DNA of 64,000 bases, taken from assembly GCF_038967635.1 (NCBI RefSeq), contig NZ_CP152413.1, positions 1,364,001-1,428,000 on the forward strand, in the 5' to 3' direction. Made by a program: the position numbers and the translations under genes. Below are positions 53,571 to 62,413 of this stretch, piece by piece. The DNA comes from Bradyrhizobium sp. B124. Its GTDB lineage: Bacteria > Pseudomonadota > Alphaproteobacteria > Rhizobiales > Xanthobacteraceae. Under the pieces are notes generated by a model. That model did not search any database, was not told where the DNA came from, and saw nothing but the letters and a program-made list of their open reading frames with translations. Positions within the stretch are counted from its first letter, which is position 1. The number at the start of each line of letters is the position of its first letter.

Positions 53571-54203
53571 ATGAAGCGTGCCCTGCCCTGGTTGTTATCC
53601 GCCGTTCTGTTCGTCGCCTTCGGCGCGAGCTTTTCAGAACTCCAGCGCATGCGAACACGGTTTGGTGAAGTCACCCGGCACAGCTTCCATGACCATCAGG
53701 ACGTCCGGAAAACAATGATCCGGTACGCTCTGAGCGGCTTGGATCGCCCTATCGTGTTCATGGGCGACAGCATCACGGAAATGGCGCGCTTGCCCGAGAC
53801 AATCAACGGGCGCCCGGTCGTTAACGCCGGGATCGGCGGCGCAACGGTCGATGACTTCGATGCGGTTGCACTCTCACTGCTGGATGATCGCAAGCCGTCC
53901 GTGATCGTCGTTGAGCTTGGCACGAACAACGCAGCGGGGACGATCGGCGCTCGCTACCGCTCCCTGTTGCGCAAGCTGAAAGGCACCTCCGCAACCCTTC
54001 TCGCCATCGGCGTGACGCCGCAGGCCGAAGCCGCCGAAAAGAACGCCGAGATCGAAGCGGCGGCCAAGAGCGAAGGCATCCGCTTCCTCGCCATCGACAT
54101 TCCGGCCGGGTCGACATTCCCGAACGACGTCCATTTGAACGCCGCCGGCTATGCCGCATGGACGCCGGTGATCGCCGCCGCAATCGCGGATCTAATCAGC
54201 TAG
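53571..54203 (+). CDS. SGNH/GDSL hydrolase (prophage cargo)
   Basis: 210 residues from ATG 53571. A leader MKRALPWLLSAVLFVAFGAS may be a signal peptide or anchor. SGNH blocks: I VFMGDSIT, II NAGIGGATVDDF, III VVELGTNNA, V DVHLNAAGY with Asp-x-x-His. Such hydrolases remove acyl groups from glycans or lipids. It faces opposite to the late genes on both sides and lies between the tail fibre and the lysis cassette, a usual position for a moron gene that alters the lysogen's surface. Overlaps the tail fibre gene end by four bases. Confidence 0.85.
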   Translation: MKRALPWLLSAVLFVAFGASFSELQRMRTRFGEVTRHSFHDHQDVRKTMIRYALSGLDRPIVFMGDSITEMARLPETINGRPVVNAGIGGATVDDFDAVALSLLDDRKPSVIVVELGTNNAAGTIGARYRSLLRKLKGTSATLLAIGVTPQAEAAEKNAEIEAAAKSEGIRFLAIDIPAGSTFPNDVHLNAAGYAAWTPVIAAAIADLIS

Positions 54204-55189
54204 ATAATCCGCATGATATAGTTGCAGACGATCGACGGTTGCACCGTCGCAAATGGCTGGCTACTGCCGCCCTGTGGCGAGCCCGAGAAACCTGCGGAAA
54301 CGTTCAAGCCTGCGGTGAATGCCCCTTGGTTGTTTACCGAGCCCGGCGGCTGCGCAACCTGCACGCCACTGGCGCTGCCTTGACTGATCGCCGATGCTAC
54401 GAGCGTCGTGATTGTGCCAGATGCAGAAACGCTGCCCGCCGGCGTATAGGGCGGAAGATTTGACGTGTTGAGTGTCTGCGTCTGCGAACCGCCAACGCCG
54501 CTAAGACCGACATAATTAAAAGCGGCACCGCTGATCCGTCCAGCGCCACCATCAGCCGCAACAGAAGCGCGCCCGCGCTTGTCGGGCAAGTTGAAGGTGG
54601 TCGATCCATCCCCAACACCGAATGTAGTCCCAACCATCGCGAAAAGCGCTGAATAGGTGGTTCTTGAGATCGCTTGCCCCACCGGGAAAGCGAATGAACT
54701 ATTCGGGGTCGAGAAGCCCCAGTAGTCCATGCCGGCGGCGAGCGGCACATTGTACGGGTTGCCGTAGAGACCCCGCAAATAGAATGCATTGTCCGCGTTC
54801 CGATAGAAAGCAACGTAGGGCGTCCCTTGAATGAGAACGCCAGAAAGCAGCTCCGCACCGGGTGCGGTCCGCAATGGCTGCACCCCGAGCCCATCAACGT
54901 TGAGCGTCACCGGACCGGCCGTGTTGGTCGCATGGGGCGTAAACGCGATCATTGCGCCGTCCATGTGCGCCAGCGTGTCAAAGCCCTGGTTGCTCGAAAT
55001 CACGTAGGCCGTTGCCGACCCTGTGGTGACGATCGCGCCCGAAATGTCGTCGCGATATTTCGCCGCGGCGGCCATCATGCCGCGCGTGCCGTCATTCAAC
55101 GCCGAAGGCGCCATACCTTCCGGAAACGGGCAAGTGCTGTCAGCCGTCGCGTTCGCACCGGCGGTCTTACTCCACTTCCAAAACGTCAT
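54200..55189 (-). CDS. Phage tail fibre with collar domain
   Basis: 329 residues. N-terminal virion-binding part (MTFWKWSKTAGANATADSTC), a beta-rich centre (FTPHATNTAGPVTLNVDGLG), then the tail-collar motif FPVGQAISRTTYSALFAMVGTTFGVGDGSTTFNLPDKRGRASVAAD near residues 165-215. The rest is a Gly/Ser-rich tip ending FATVQPSIVCNYIMRII, the fixed C-terminus of the collar family. Recognises the host surface. Confidence 0.9.
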   Translation of the reverse strand: MTFWKWSKTAGANATADSTCPFPEGMAPSALNDGTRGMMAAAAKYRDDISGAIVTTGSATAYVISSNQGFDTLAHMDGAMIAFTPHATNTAGPVTLNVDGLGVQPLRTAPGAELLSGVLIQGTPYVAFYRNADNAFYLRGLYGNPYNVPLAAGMDYWGFSTPNSSFAFPVGQAISRTTYSALFAMVGTTFGVGDGSTTFNLPDKRGRASVAADGGAGRISGAAFNYVGLSGVGGSQTQTLNTSNLPPYTPAGSVSASGTITTLVASAISQGSASGVQVAQPPGSVNNQGAFTAGLNVSAGFSGSPQGGSSQPFATVQPSIVCNYIMRII

Positions 55190-55193
55190 TCCT

Positions 55194-55892
55194 TCATCCC
55201 CTCAACGAAAACGGCGCGAGCTTTAGGCCGTAGACGTTAGGGCGTGCCGGCAAGAAATTTGTGCCTTGTGGGACCGCCGTGAGCTGCGCCAGATTCATGG
55301 CTGGCGCGCCGCCGCCCGAGCCGGTGATTTGCACCGCAGGCGACGCCGGCTGCGCTGGTGCAGTAGCGGACGCGCTCGCGCCAGCAGGAGCAGCCGCCGG
55401 CGCCGCGGCCGCGGCCGGCCCGGCGATCGACATGGGCGCGGCCGAGCCCTTCCCGCCCATCTTCCGGTCCGCCCAGGCGGCGAGATCGCCAGCCGACATG
55501 TTGGCGACGAACGGGTTCGCCTTGACCACCTTGGCACCGAGCACGGCGCCGGCCGGCGTTGACGGATCGGCGCTCAAGATCCCGACCGCACCTTGAGGCC
55601 CGGCGAAATGTGCGAGGTATTGCGTTCCGGGCGTGACAGGAAGCCCGGCGCCCTTTAGAATCCCGCCATTGTCAGCGGCGTAAGCCGCCGTCATTTCGCG
55701 AGAGAGGGCCGGATCGGTCTTGAGCGCAAGCAATTCGTCACGTGAGCCGGTGATATCCGGCCTGTGCTTGGCCAGCATGTCGAGCCAGGTGCCGTCAATG
55801 AATTGCCCCGGCCCCGCCGCGGAAGAGTTCGCGTTTCTTGCGTTCGCGTCCCCGCCGCTTTCCACACCCACAATCTGATCAACGAGGTTCAT
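55194..55892 (-). CDS. Phage transglycosylase-like protein
   Basis: 232 residues. The lysozyme-like start MNLVDQIVGVESGGDANARN has the catalytic Glu in ESGG and the AGPGQFIDGTW motif, then YLAHFAGPQGAVGIL. The C-terminal 100 residues are Ala/Pro-rich (SIAGPAAAAAPAAAPAGASA) and probably unstructured. A virion-bound enzyme that opens peptidoglycan during DNA entry is the likely role. Preceded by three large ejection-type genes. Confidence 0.85.
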   Translation of the reverse strand: MNLVDQIVGVESGGDANARNANSSAAGPGQFIDGTWLDMLAKHRPDITGSRDELLALKTDPALSREMTAAYAADNGGILKGAGLPVTPGTQYLAHFAGPQGAVGILSADPSTPAGAVLGAKVVKANPFVANMSAGDLAAWADRKMGGKGSAAPMSIAGPAAAAAPAAAPAGASASATAPAQPASPAVQITGSGGGAPAMNLAQLTAVPQGTNFLPARPNVYGLKLAPFSLRG

Positions 55893-56069
55893 TTGCGCAC
55901 CCGAATTCTTGCCTGTGTCGTTCTCTTCGCCGTCGCAATGGAAGGCATCCGGCTTGCCGCTAAGGGCATCGTCGGAGAGTTCGGTATCATCGGCGGGTTA
56001 GTGACCCTTGCGCTCATGTACGCCGCCGCCTCCTGGTACGATCACCGCGAAGAGCGCCGCCGCTGCTGA
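55893..56069 (+). CDS. Small two-span membrane protein on the opposite strand (tentative)
   Basis: 58 residues from a TTG with GAGG five bases upstream, directly abutting the divergent transglycosylase ATG. Helices RILACVVLFAVAMEGIRLAA and IIGGLVTLALMYAAASWY are followed by a charged tail (DHREERRRC). The 149 bases between the two minus-strand genes are otherwise empty. It could be a small phage moron, or an accidental reading; low certainty. Confidence 0.4.
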   Translation: MRTRILACVVLFAVAMEGIRLAAKGIVGEFGIIGGLVTLALMYAAASWYDHREERRRC

Positions 56070-59000
56070 TCCTCGATCGACAACAGGCCGCGCCCGAGAA
56101 TGCCGGCGCCCGTTGCAAATCGCGGATCGACCGCGCGCCGCGGCTGATCGCCGAAAAATAGCTCCGTTGCCTTGCGGGCCTGGTTGGCGTTCGCGACCCG
56201 GCTCAAGCCCTTGTCGACGCCGAGTGCGACGGCCGCGCCAGGAAGCCCCGCGGTGTTGAAGCCGAGCAGCGGCAGGAGCGACGAGCGCGCGCCGTTTGCG
56301 ATCCGCGCCAGCATCGGCGCCGTCCCTGACGGGTTGGTGGTGCCCTTGACCGGGATCATCTGCTTATAGACGGCCGCAAGCTGCTTCATCAGCGCGCGTT
56401 CCTGTTCGGAATAGAGCACGCCGGCGAGCTGCGAGCCCGCGCCGTTCAAGAACTCATGCAGCCGTTGCGAGAGGGCTTGCGCCTCGTACTGGATCTTGCC
56501 CTCGCCCGCATTCGTGAGCTTTTCCCACACGCCCTGACGCAGCGACGTCCACCCTTCCGGCGAAAGCCGCTGTTTCAGCGCCGAGGCGATCAGCGGCGCG
56601 TTGACGCCGTTACCCTTGCCGGTCGCGCCCATCAGATCGTTTATGATCTTGTTGGACGAGGCCGGCGGCGCGCCATCGGTGCCAGCGTAGCGCCGCAGGA
56701 CCGCAGCAACAGCACCGGGCTCGTTCGGTTTCGGCGCGAGGCCGGCGAGCCGATCCGCATAGCGGCCGAGCGAAGCACGTTCCGCCGGCGACAGCACCGT
56801 TTGCGCAAGCAAGCGGCCCTTGCCCTCGAGGAATGTCCGAATACGCTCCGCAGCGACTTCCGGTTCGCCCGCCCGCAGATGCGCGAAAAGACCCTGCTTA
56901 TAGGCGCCGAATTCCGCCGAGTTACGGCCGAAAATGCTTTCAATCCGCTGGGCAATCTGCACCGGCATTTGACCGCCCGGCGAGCTCGCCGAGCCATAGG
57001 CCAGCTTGACAACCTCGTCCGGCGTTGCGCGCGTATCGGAGAACCGGCCAAGGATCTTCTCAACCGCCGCGCCGATCGTGTCGCCAGGGCCGCGCTTTGC
57101 GAATTTCGCCTTGTAGTCGGCGAACGCCGCGCGCGCCTCTTGCTGCATTTTCAGGACAGCCGGGCCATCACCGGAGAACTTGCCTTCCGCGAGCATCTTT
57201 TCTACCCGCGCGTCGAATTGGTCGCGGATGTGCTCGAGCGCGTGAAGATCCGAGCCCGAGCCACCGCCGAGCATGGCGCGGCGCGCGTCGCCGTACAGCG
57301 TCGAAATCTGCTTTCGGACGTGTTCGACGTCGCGCATGGTGAAGCCCGAGCCGGCGGCCGGCGCCGCAGCGGCCGGCGCCCGATCGCCGGGGAAGTCAGA
57401 GCCGTGCACCGCCGCGCGCGCCGCGTCCTCTTGCTCGAGGCGGTGCAGGGCGTGCTCTACCGCGTCATCGGCGCCCATGCCTTCGTCAGCCATCAGGCGA
57501 ATGGCGCGGCTCTTGACCTCCGGACCCAATTCACCATGACCGGCGGCGGCTAGATCGTCCTCGAGGCCGCGCATGTGCGCGTCAAATTCGTGCTGTTCGC
57601 GCTCCGAGCGCGCGGCACCCTCGCGCTTGCCAACGTGCCCCTCGAAACCCTCCGGAAAGCGCTTTTGGCCGCGCATTTCCGCGTCGATCGCGTCGAGAAG
57701 ATCGTTGACCGTCGACGTTCCGGTGTGGTTTCCGCGGAGATAACCGGCCTCTTCCGCCGCCTCGCGCGCGTAGTCGAGCGGCCAGCCGCCTTGCCGAACC
57801 AGCTTGCGGCGCCCGACGCCCTCGACGTTGACGGTGTGACCCTCGCCGCCAATCGCCGCCAGTTCAGCATCAGGCCCCAAGCCGCCCTTGGACGCGATGA
57901 ATTCGAGCAGGCTTTGTGCCTTCGGCGCCGCGGGAGCAGGCGCAGCCGGCGGCGCGGCCGCGGCCTTCTGCCGATCATATGCCGCCGCGACGTCATCGCC
58001 GAACTTCGCGCGAATGTCCGCGACGTCCTGCGCGTGCGTCGCCGAGCCGCCCGGCAATTCGCGAGGCTGGCCCGGCGCCACCCCGTTCAAATGCTCATCA
58101 ATGACGCGAAGCGCGTTCAGCGCCTTCGGCGTGTTGGTCTGATCGAGCGAGACCGCCGCCGAGCGCAAGCCCTGTTGAACGTCGTTTCCGAACCCGCCGG
58201 CCGAGCCCGGCGCGAACTCGCCAGGCGCCGCATCGACCGCCGCATACTTCCCGCGATAGTCCGCTTTTGCCGCATCGCGCGCCGCCGCGAAGCGATCGGA
58301 GAGCACTTCGCCCGCGTCGATCGGTGAGGCCGCGCGCAACTGCCCGTCAGGCGCCAGAGAGCGCGCCATATCGGCGCCCTGCTGCGCCGGCGACATCGGG
58401 CCGGCATGAACGCCGGCCGCCGCCGCTTGCTGCACCTGTTCCTGCGCGATCAATTCGGCAGCGATCCGCTCCGCGGCCTCGTTCGGCGTGGTGCGCGCCG
58501 CGGTCCCGGTCGGATCGAGGCCGGCGGCGATTTGGTCACCCGCCTGCCCTACCCGCTCGTCTTGAAGCTCCTTGAACGACTGCGCGCGCGCCTGGGCGGG
58601 TTCACCGCGACCACCGCGAAGCAAAACCTGTTCCTCGGCCGAGAGCGCCGGATTTTGCGTGATTTGGGACTGCGAAAGCGGCACATCGACGCCGCCGACG
58701 TTGACGACGTTGCGAAGCGTCGCCGCGGCCGGGTTGAAGCGATCGGCGACCGCGGCAACCACCTTGCCGACGCCCTTACCGACCGGGCCCGCAGCACCGC
58801 CGATGACGCCGCCAACAGCCGCCGCCGGGCCGATATCCTCGCCGCGCACCGCCGCATCAGCACCGGACAGCGCAGCGCCCGAGAGCGCGCCATTGCGCAC
58901 CATCTCGCGCATGGTGCCCGTGACGCCGAAAGCCTTCGGAGCCGCCATGACCGCGGGCGCCATCGAGGCGACGCCGCCAGCAAGCTGCGCCGCCGTGTCA

Positions 59001-59377
59001 ACGATCGGATGTTCAGCCGCGAATTTCTTGTCAGCGCCTTCCTGCTGGCGCAGCGAATTCTCGTAACGGTCATGAAACGTTTCGCCCTGCAACTGATCGT
59101 CAGGGGCAAAAAACCGATTGAGGAGCGGCGCGAGCGCGGCATTCGTCGCCGCGTCGAGCTTGTTCAGCGCGCCGCCGACGATCGGAACGCCGGTTGCGGC
59201 CGAGCGCGCGACATTGTTGAGCGTGACCGGAGCCGCCGGCGGTTCGGCCGGCGCCGGCGCCTTCGCGCCGATCGAGGAAGCGATTTCCTCAACGGTCGTG
59301 TTTTGCTGGTCCGGCGAGAGCTTCAAGAACTCATCGCCGACCGTCACCGATTTATCGCCGATCGTGAGAACAGCCAT
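56042..59377 (-). CDS. Large phage ejection/internal virion protein
   Basis: 1111 residues, rich in Ala, Gly and Glu. The start MAVLTIGDKSVTVGDEFLKL (a short N-terminal domain seen in phage internal proteins) is followed by AAQLAGGVASMAPAVMAAPK and glycine-rich hydrophobic stretches (AVGGVIGGAAGPVGKGVGKV), then long helical regions (KMQQEARAAFADYKAKFAKR; AVLRRYAGTDGAPP). No enzyme motif is obvious. Size and place next to other Ala-rich virion genes fit a DNA-ejection protein of a short-tailed phage. One of the longest ORFs in the window and clearly coding. Confidence 0.78.
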   Translation of the reverse strand: MAVLTIGDKSVTVGDEFLKLSPDQQNTTVEEIASSIGAKAPAPAEPPAAPVTLNNVARSAATGVPIVGGALNKLDAATNAALAPLLNRFFAPDDQLQGETFHDRYENSLRQQEGADKKFAAEHPIVDTAAQLAGGVASMAPAVMAAPKAFGVTGTMREMVRNGALSGAALSGADAAVRGEDIGPAAAVGGVIGGAAGPVGKGVGKVVAAVADRFNPAAATLRNVVNVGGVDVPLSQSQITQNPALSAEEQVLLRGGRGEPAQARAQSFKELQDERVGQAGDQIAAGLDPTGTAARTTPNEAAERIAAELIAQEQVQQAAAAGVHAGPMSPAQQGADMARSLAPDGQLRAASPIDAGEVLSDRFAAARDAAKADYRGKYAAVDAAPGEFAPGSAGGFGNDVQQGLRSAAVSLDQTNTPKALNALRVIDEHLNGVAPGQPRELPGGSATHAQDVADIRAKFGDDVAAAYDRQKAAAAPPAAPAPAAPKAQSLLEFIASKGGLGPDAELAAIGGEGHTVNVEGVGRRKLVRQGGWPLDYAREAAEEAGYLRGNHTGTSTVNDLLDAIDAEMRGQKRFPEGFEGHVGKREGAARSEREQHEFDAHMRGLEDDLAAAGHGELGPEVKSRAIRLMADEGMGADDAVEHALHRLEQEDAARAAVHGSDFPGDRAPAAAAPAAGSGFTMRDVEHVRKQISTLYGDARRAMLGGGSGSDLHALEHIRDQFDARVEKMLAEGKFSGDGPAVLKMQQEARAAFADYKAKFAKRGPGDTIGAAVEKILGRFSDTRATPDEVVKLAYGSASSPGGQMPVQIAQRIESIFGRNSAEFGAYKQGLFAHLRAGEPEVAAERIRTFLEGKGRLLAQTVLSPAERASLGRYADRLAGLAPKPNEPGAVAAVLRRYAGTDGAPPASSNKIINDLMGATGKGNGVNAPLIASALKQRLSPEGWTSLRQGVWEKLTNAGEGKIQYEAQALSQRLHEFLNGAGSQLAGVLYSEQERALMKQLAAVYKQMIPVKGTTNPSGTAPMLARIANGARSSLLPLLGFNTAGLPGAAVALGVDKGLSRVANANQARKATELFFGDQPRRAVDPRFATGAGILGRGLLSIEDQQRRRSSR

Positions 59378-60841
59378 TTAGTTCACGCTCCAGGAAACGC
59401 CGCTTGAAGTCTTGCCGCTCGCCGCCGGCGCAGCCGCAGACGGCGGCTTGTAGCCAGGCCCGGCCGCGCGCTGCATTTGCTGGATGGCCGCCGCGCGCAT
59501 CTGCGCTTTCTGCTGCACTACGGCCGGCGCGTCGCCAGGCTGCGGGAACATTTCCTTTTCGTAGCGGTCGAACTCGCTTTTGTTGATCGCCGCGCCGCTC
59601 TCCTGCCGCAGCATGGCGGTGATGAACGCCGAGGCCGCCGTTTTGTACTTCTGGTAATCGGTCGATTGCAGGTAGTTGCCGGCGAACGGGATCTCTCCAG
59701 CGATCTTTTGCCCCGCGCTCAAGCCCTGATTTTGCAGGCCGCCGAGGATCGCCTCGGACTGCTGCATGCGCGCAGCGAAGGACGAGGCCTTGGCCTGCGC
59801 TTCCGTGGCTTTGCCCGTCGCCGCATCCGCGTTCGCTTCCGATACCCGCTTGACGAACGTCTTGCGATCGACGCCAGGCGGGATCGCAATCGGCTTTCCG
59901 TCCGGCCCCATGACGGTCCCGGGCGAGCCCGCGCCGGCAGGCGCCGCGGCAGCGGGGATCGGTCGCAGCGTTCCATCCAACTGGTTTTGCTGCATGTAGA
60001 TTTCGTTGCCGTCCGCGTCCTTACCGGTCTTGACCACGGACCACTTATCCTTGCCGTAATACTGGTCAATCAGTGCCTTTTGCAGCGTGGGATTGTAGCG
60101 AGCGGCCTGCACTTCTGCCGCCGACGCGCCCTTTTTCAGCAGGGCTTGAGCGGTCAAACTGTTCTGTTCCGCAGCGATCGAGGACGGGTCCGTGTTCTGC
60201 CCGGTGATGAGAGCGCCGAGGCCGCCAGCAAGCGCGCCAATCGGACCGTTTCCGAGATTGCCGAGGAAGCCGCGCGTTGCTTTTCCGAACCGATCGCCGA
60301 CACCAGCACCGGCGAGCGAGAACGGGGCCGAGGCCGGCGCGCCAGGAGCAGCGGAGACCGGCGCGCGCGTAGCGGGAGCCGGCGGCGTGCTTTCCTCATC
60401 ATCCTCCGCGGCCAAAGGAGCCGGCGCACCATTCCGGAAAGCCGGCATCTGGTAATTGCCGACCGGGATGTAATCGTCCGGAGCGCGGCCCGGCCGGTTG
60501 ACGGATGACGCATCCGTGAGAGGCGCCGCAGCGGCAGGCGCAGGCGCGGCAACAGGAGGTGCGACCGCCGCGGCCACCGCAGGAGGAGGCGCCGAGAGCG
60601 TCGACGGATCGACATTCATCGAGCCGGGCCCGGCAAAGCTGAAAGGCGTTGCGCCGGCGCCGAACGTATCGGGCGCAGGCGCGGAGCCGCCACCGCCGCG
60701 AAAGCGCCGCGCGAGCACCGACGCGGCAACGTCGCGCGCCTGCTGCGCCTGATCCGCCTCGCCTTGCAGCGGCGACGGATAGAGCGCGCTGAATGGCGAG
60801 GCGCCGGTTTGCCCCGTAAGAAAATCGAGAAGCCCAGGCAT
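59378..60841 (-). CDS. Phage ejection-type protein with C-terminal 'SAFITAMLRQESGAAI' motif
   Basis: 487 residues. The first 220 are Ala/Pro/Gly-rich and low in complexity. The ordered part holds RKTFVKRVSEANADAATGKA and SFAARMQQSEAILGGLQNQG and then the widely shared ASAFITAMLRQESGAAINKS with FDRYEKEMFPQPGDAPAVVQ, which I recall from many podoviral and siphoviral ejection or internal proteins. Ends one base after the start of the 1111-residue gene (59378/59377), so they are consecutive in one operon. Confidence 0.78.
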   Translation of the reverse strand: MPGLLDFLTGQTGASPFSALYPSPLQGEADQAQQARDVAASVLARRFRGGGGSAPAPDTFGAGATPFSFAGPGSMNVDPSTLSAPPPAVAAAVAPPVAAPAPAAAAPLTDASSVNRPGRAPDDYIPVGNYQMPAFRNGAPAPLAAEDDEESTPPAPATRAPVSAAPGAPASAPFSLAGAGVGDRFGKATRGFLGNLGNGPIGALAGGLGALITGQNTDPSSIAAEQNSLTAQALLKKGASAAEVQAARYNPTLQKALIDQYYGKDKWSVVKTGKDADGNEIYMQQNQLDGTLRPIPAAAAPAGAGSPGTVMGPDGKPIAIPPGVDRKTFVKRVSEANADAATGKATEAQAKASSFAARMQQSEAILGGLQNQGLSAGQKIAGEIPFAGNYLQSTDYQKYKTAASAFITAMLRQESGAAINKSEFDRYEKEMFPQPGDAPAVVQQKAQMRAAAIQQMQRAAGPGYKPPSAAAPAASGKTSSGVSWSVN

Positions 60842-60844
60842 TCA

Positions 60845-61711
60845 CTATCCCCCGAACGAAATATTACCCTTCGGCCAAAGCGAGCCGATGCCGCTCGCGA
60901 TCGTCGCGAACTGCTGCGCGCCCGACATCTGGCCTTCCGTGTTCGACGTGCCGTTTTGCGTACCGAACTGCGCGGCAACCGGCGCAACCGAGCCGAGCAG
61001 CGTGGTGAGCTGCGAGGCCGGAATTCCGAACCGCTGCGCTTCCGCCGCGAGCGTCGCGTTCGCTCCCCAATTCTGACTATCGAGCGCCGTTCCAGCCGTC
61101 CCCACGCCGTTGGCGAAGTTCTGGTTTGCCGTCGCGTTGTTCGCGTTCAGAATGCCGTAGGTCGTGTTTCCGGCACCGTAGAGCGTGTTCGCGGCGTTGA
61201 GCGCATTGGTCGTGTCAGTGTTGTACTGCTGCGCGATCACCGGAGCGACGCCCGACGCGATACCGCGCCCGAGCGCCTGGGAGTTGCCCGGCGAGCCGTC
61301 GCGGCCCGCCGCGGCCCATGCCCCATTGGTCGAATTGGTGACGTCCGTGGTGATTTGGTCGAGCTGGGCTTTCAGCGCCGGATTGTTGCCGATATTCGCG
61401 CCGCTCGCGGTCTGCCCAACGATGCCGTTTTGCAGCATCCCGAGGTTCGACTTGATCGCAGCATCGTTGTTCGTCGCACCGCCGCCATTGAGCAGCCCAA
61501 GCGTCCCGGACGTCATCGGCGAGGCAAACGGGTTGTTGTTCGCGTTCGCCTCGATCGTGTTGAGCGCGCCGTTCTGCGCCGGCGTGGCGCTACCGGCCGA
61601 GCCCGCCAGATTGGAGATCCCGCCGAGAAGGCCCTTTAGCGCGCCCGACGCCGGATCATACGGCGACAGCGAGGACGATTGCGTGGTGGTGCTGGAGCTC
61701 TTGCCGCCCAT
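60845..61711 (-). CDS. Phage virion protein, Asn/Gly/Ala-rich (injection-type)
   Basis: 288 residues from ATG 61711 (MGGKSSSTTTQSSSLSPYDP). Asn/Gly/Ala-rich, with ANANNNPFASPMTSGTLGLL, LDQITTDVTNSTNGAWAAAG and NNATANQNFANGVGTAGTAL; the beginning resembles the N-terminus of gp7/gp16-like injection proteins, which is weak evidence. Start overlaps the stop of the upstream GNAT-like gene by one base (TGATG). No enzyme motif. Confidence 0.72.
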   Translation of the reverse strand: MGGKSSSTTTQSSSLSPYDPASGALKGLLGGISNLAGSAGSATPAQNGALNTIEANANNNPFASPMTSGTLGLLNGGGATNNDAAIKSNLGMLQNGIVGQTASGANIGNNPALKAQLDQITTDVTNSTNGAWAAAGRDGSPGNSQALGRGIASGVAPVIAQQYNTDTTNALNAANTLYGAGNTTYGILNANNATANQNFANGVGTAGTALDSQNWGANATLAAEAQRFGIPASQLTTLLGSVAPVAAQFGTQNGTSNTEGQMSGAQQFATIASGIGSLWPKGNISFGG

Positions 61712-62121
61712 CAGAGCGCCCTTTCCATGACGATGTTCGAGACGTGATAGCCTTTGAGGACACGCGCCCAGCCGGCGCGACCCATCAGGCGCAGCCGCTT
61801 GGCGCCTTCCGCCCGCGCCCAATCCTCGATTTGCTCGAGCAGCGGCACCCAGCGTTCCCGGTTTTCGCCGCCGAGCGCGGTAATCAGGCAGACCAAATGC
61901 CGATCCGTTCGCGTCAAGAGCGTAATCGCCGCGGCCTCGATCTTGTCGCCGTCGCAGGCCAGCCAGAGCAGCCCATCGCCCTCGAGGACGTCGCGCGCGA
62001 TGTCCGCCGTGTGGCTGAGATCGGTGCGCAGCACTGCACGCCCAAGCATCGCCTCGACGCGCGGCCAGATTTCATGGACGCGCTGCGGCGGGACGCAGAT
62101 CAGATCAGCCAAGGCAGACAT
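61711..62121 (-). CDS. Phage GNAT-like protein
   Basis: 136 residues from ATG 62121. MSALADLICVPPQRVHEIWP, then a GNAT-type sheet with LLWLACDGDKIEAAAITLLT, HLVCLITALGGENRERWVPL, LLEQIEDWARAEGAKRLRLM and GWARVLKGYHVSNIVMER. Small 'acyltransferase-like' proteins of this type are found in the head-tail region of phages and usually lack proven activity. Overlaps the next gene by 17 bases. Confidence 0.75.
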   Translation of the reverse strand: MSALADLICVPPQRVHEIWPRVEAMLGRAVLRTDLSHTADIARDVLEGDGLLWLACDGDKIEAAAITLLTRTDRHLVCLITALGGENRERWVPLLEQIEDWARAEGAKRLRLMGRAGWARVLKGYHVSNIVMERAL

Positions 62122-62413
62122 AAAAGAATGTGCGGTCCGTTTGAGCGTTGTTCGCGTGGGTGATCGTGAAAGACTGCTTGCCGGCAGTCCCCACGAACGT
62201 TCCCGACAATGCCGCCGCGGCGTTAGCAGTTCGTGGGAAGAGGAAAACCGCGCTCCCGGACGCGCAGTTGATCGCCGAGACCGTCGTTGACGTCGCCCCG
62301 CTGGCAAGCGTCACCGAGCCCGTCGCGTTTGACCGCCCGTTCGCCAATTGCTGGAGCGAAATCGCGTATTTCGACAGATCGCGCTCGTTGGTATCCGGGA
62401 GAAAAACGCTCAT
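62105..62413 (-). CDS. Small phage virion protein
   Basis: 102 residues (MSVFLPDTNERDLSKYAISL). Ser/Thr/Ala-rich beta-type sequence: GSVTLASGATSTTVSAINCA, SGSAVFLFPRTANAAAALSG, HANNAQTDRTFFYVCLG. Looks like a small structural or decoration protein; similar short proteins with a 'TFFYVCLG' end occur in phage structural modules. Overlaps the 493-residue gene by four bases (ATGA). Confidence 0.72.
   Translation of the reverse strand: MSVFLPDTNERDLSKYAISLQQLANGRSNATGSVTLASGATSTTVSAINCASGSAVFLFPRTANAAAALSGTFVGTAGKQSFTITHANNAQTDRTFFYVCLG

Noticed and set aside
56456..57553. 365-codon plus-strand frame opposite the large ejection protein
   Set aside because: Arg/Leu/Ala-rich antisense frame without domain or ribosome site, contradicted by the coherent minus-strand operon.
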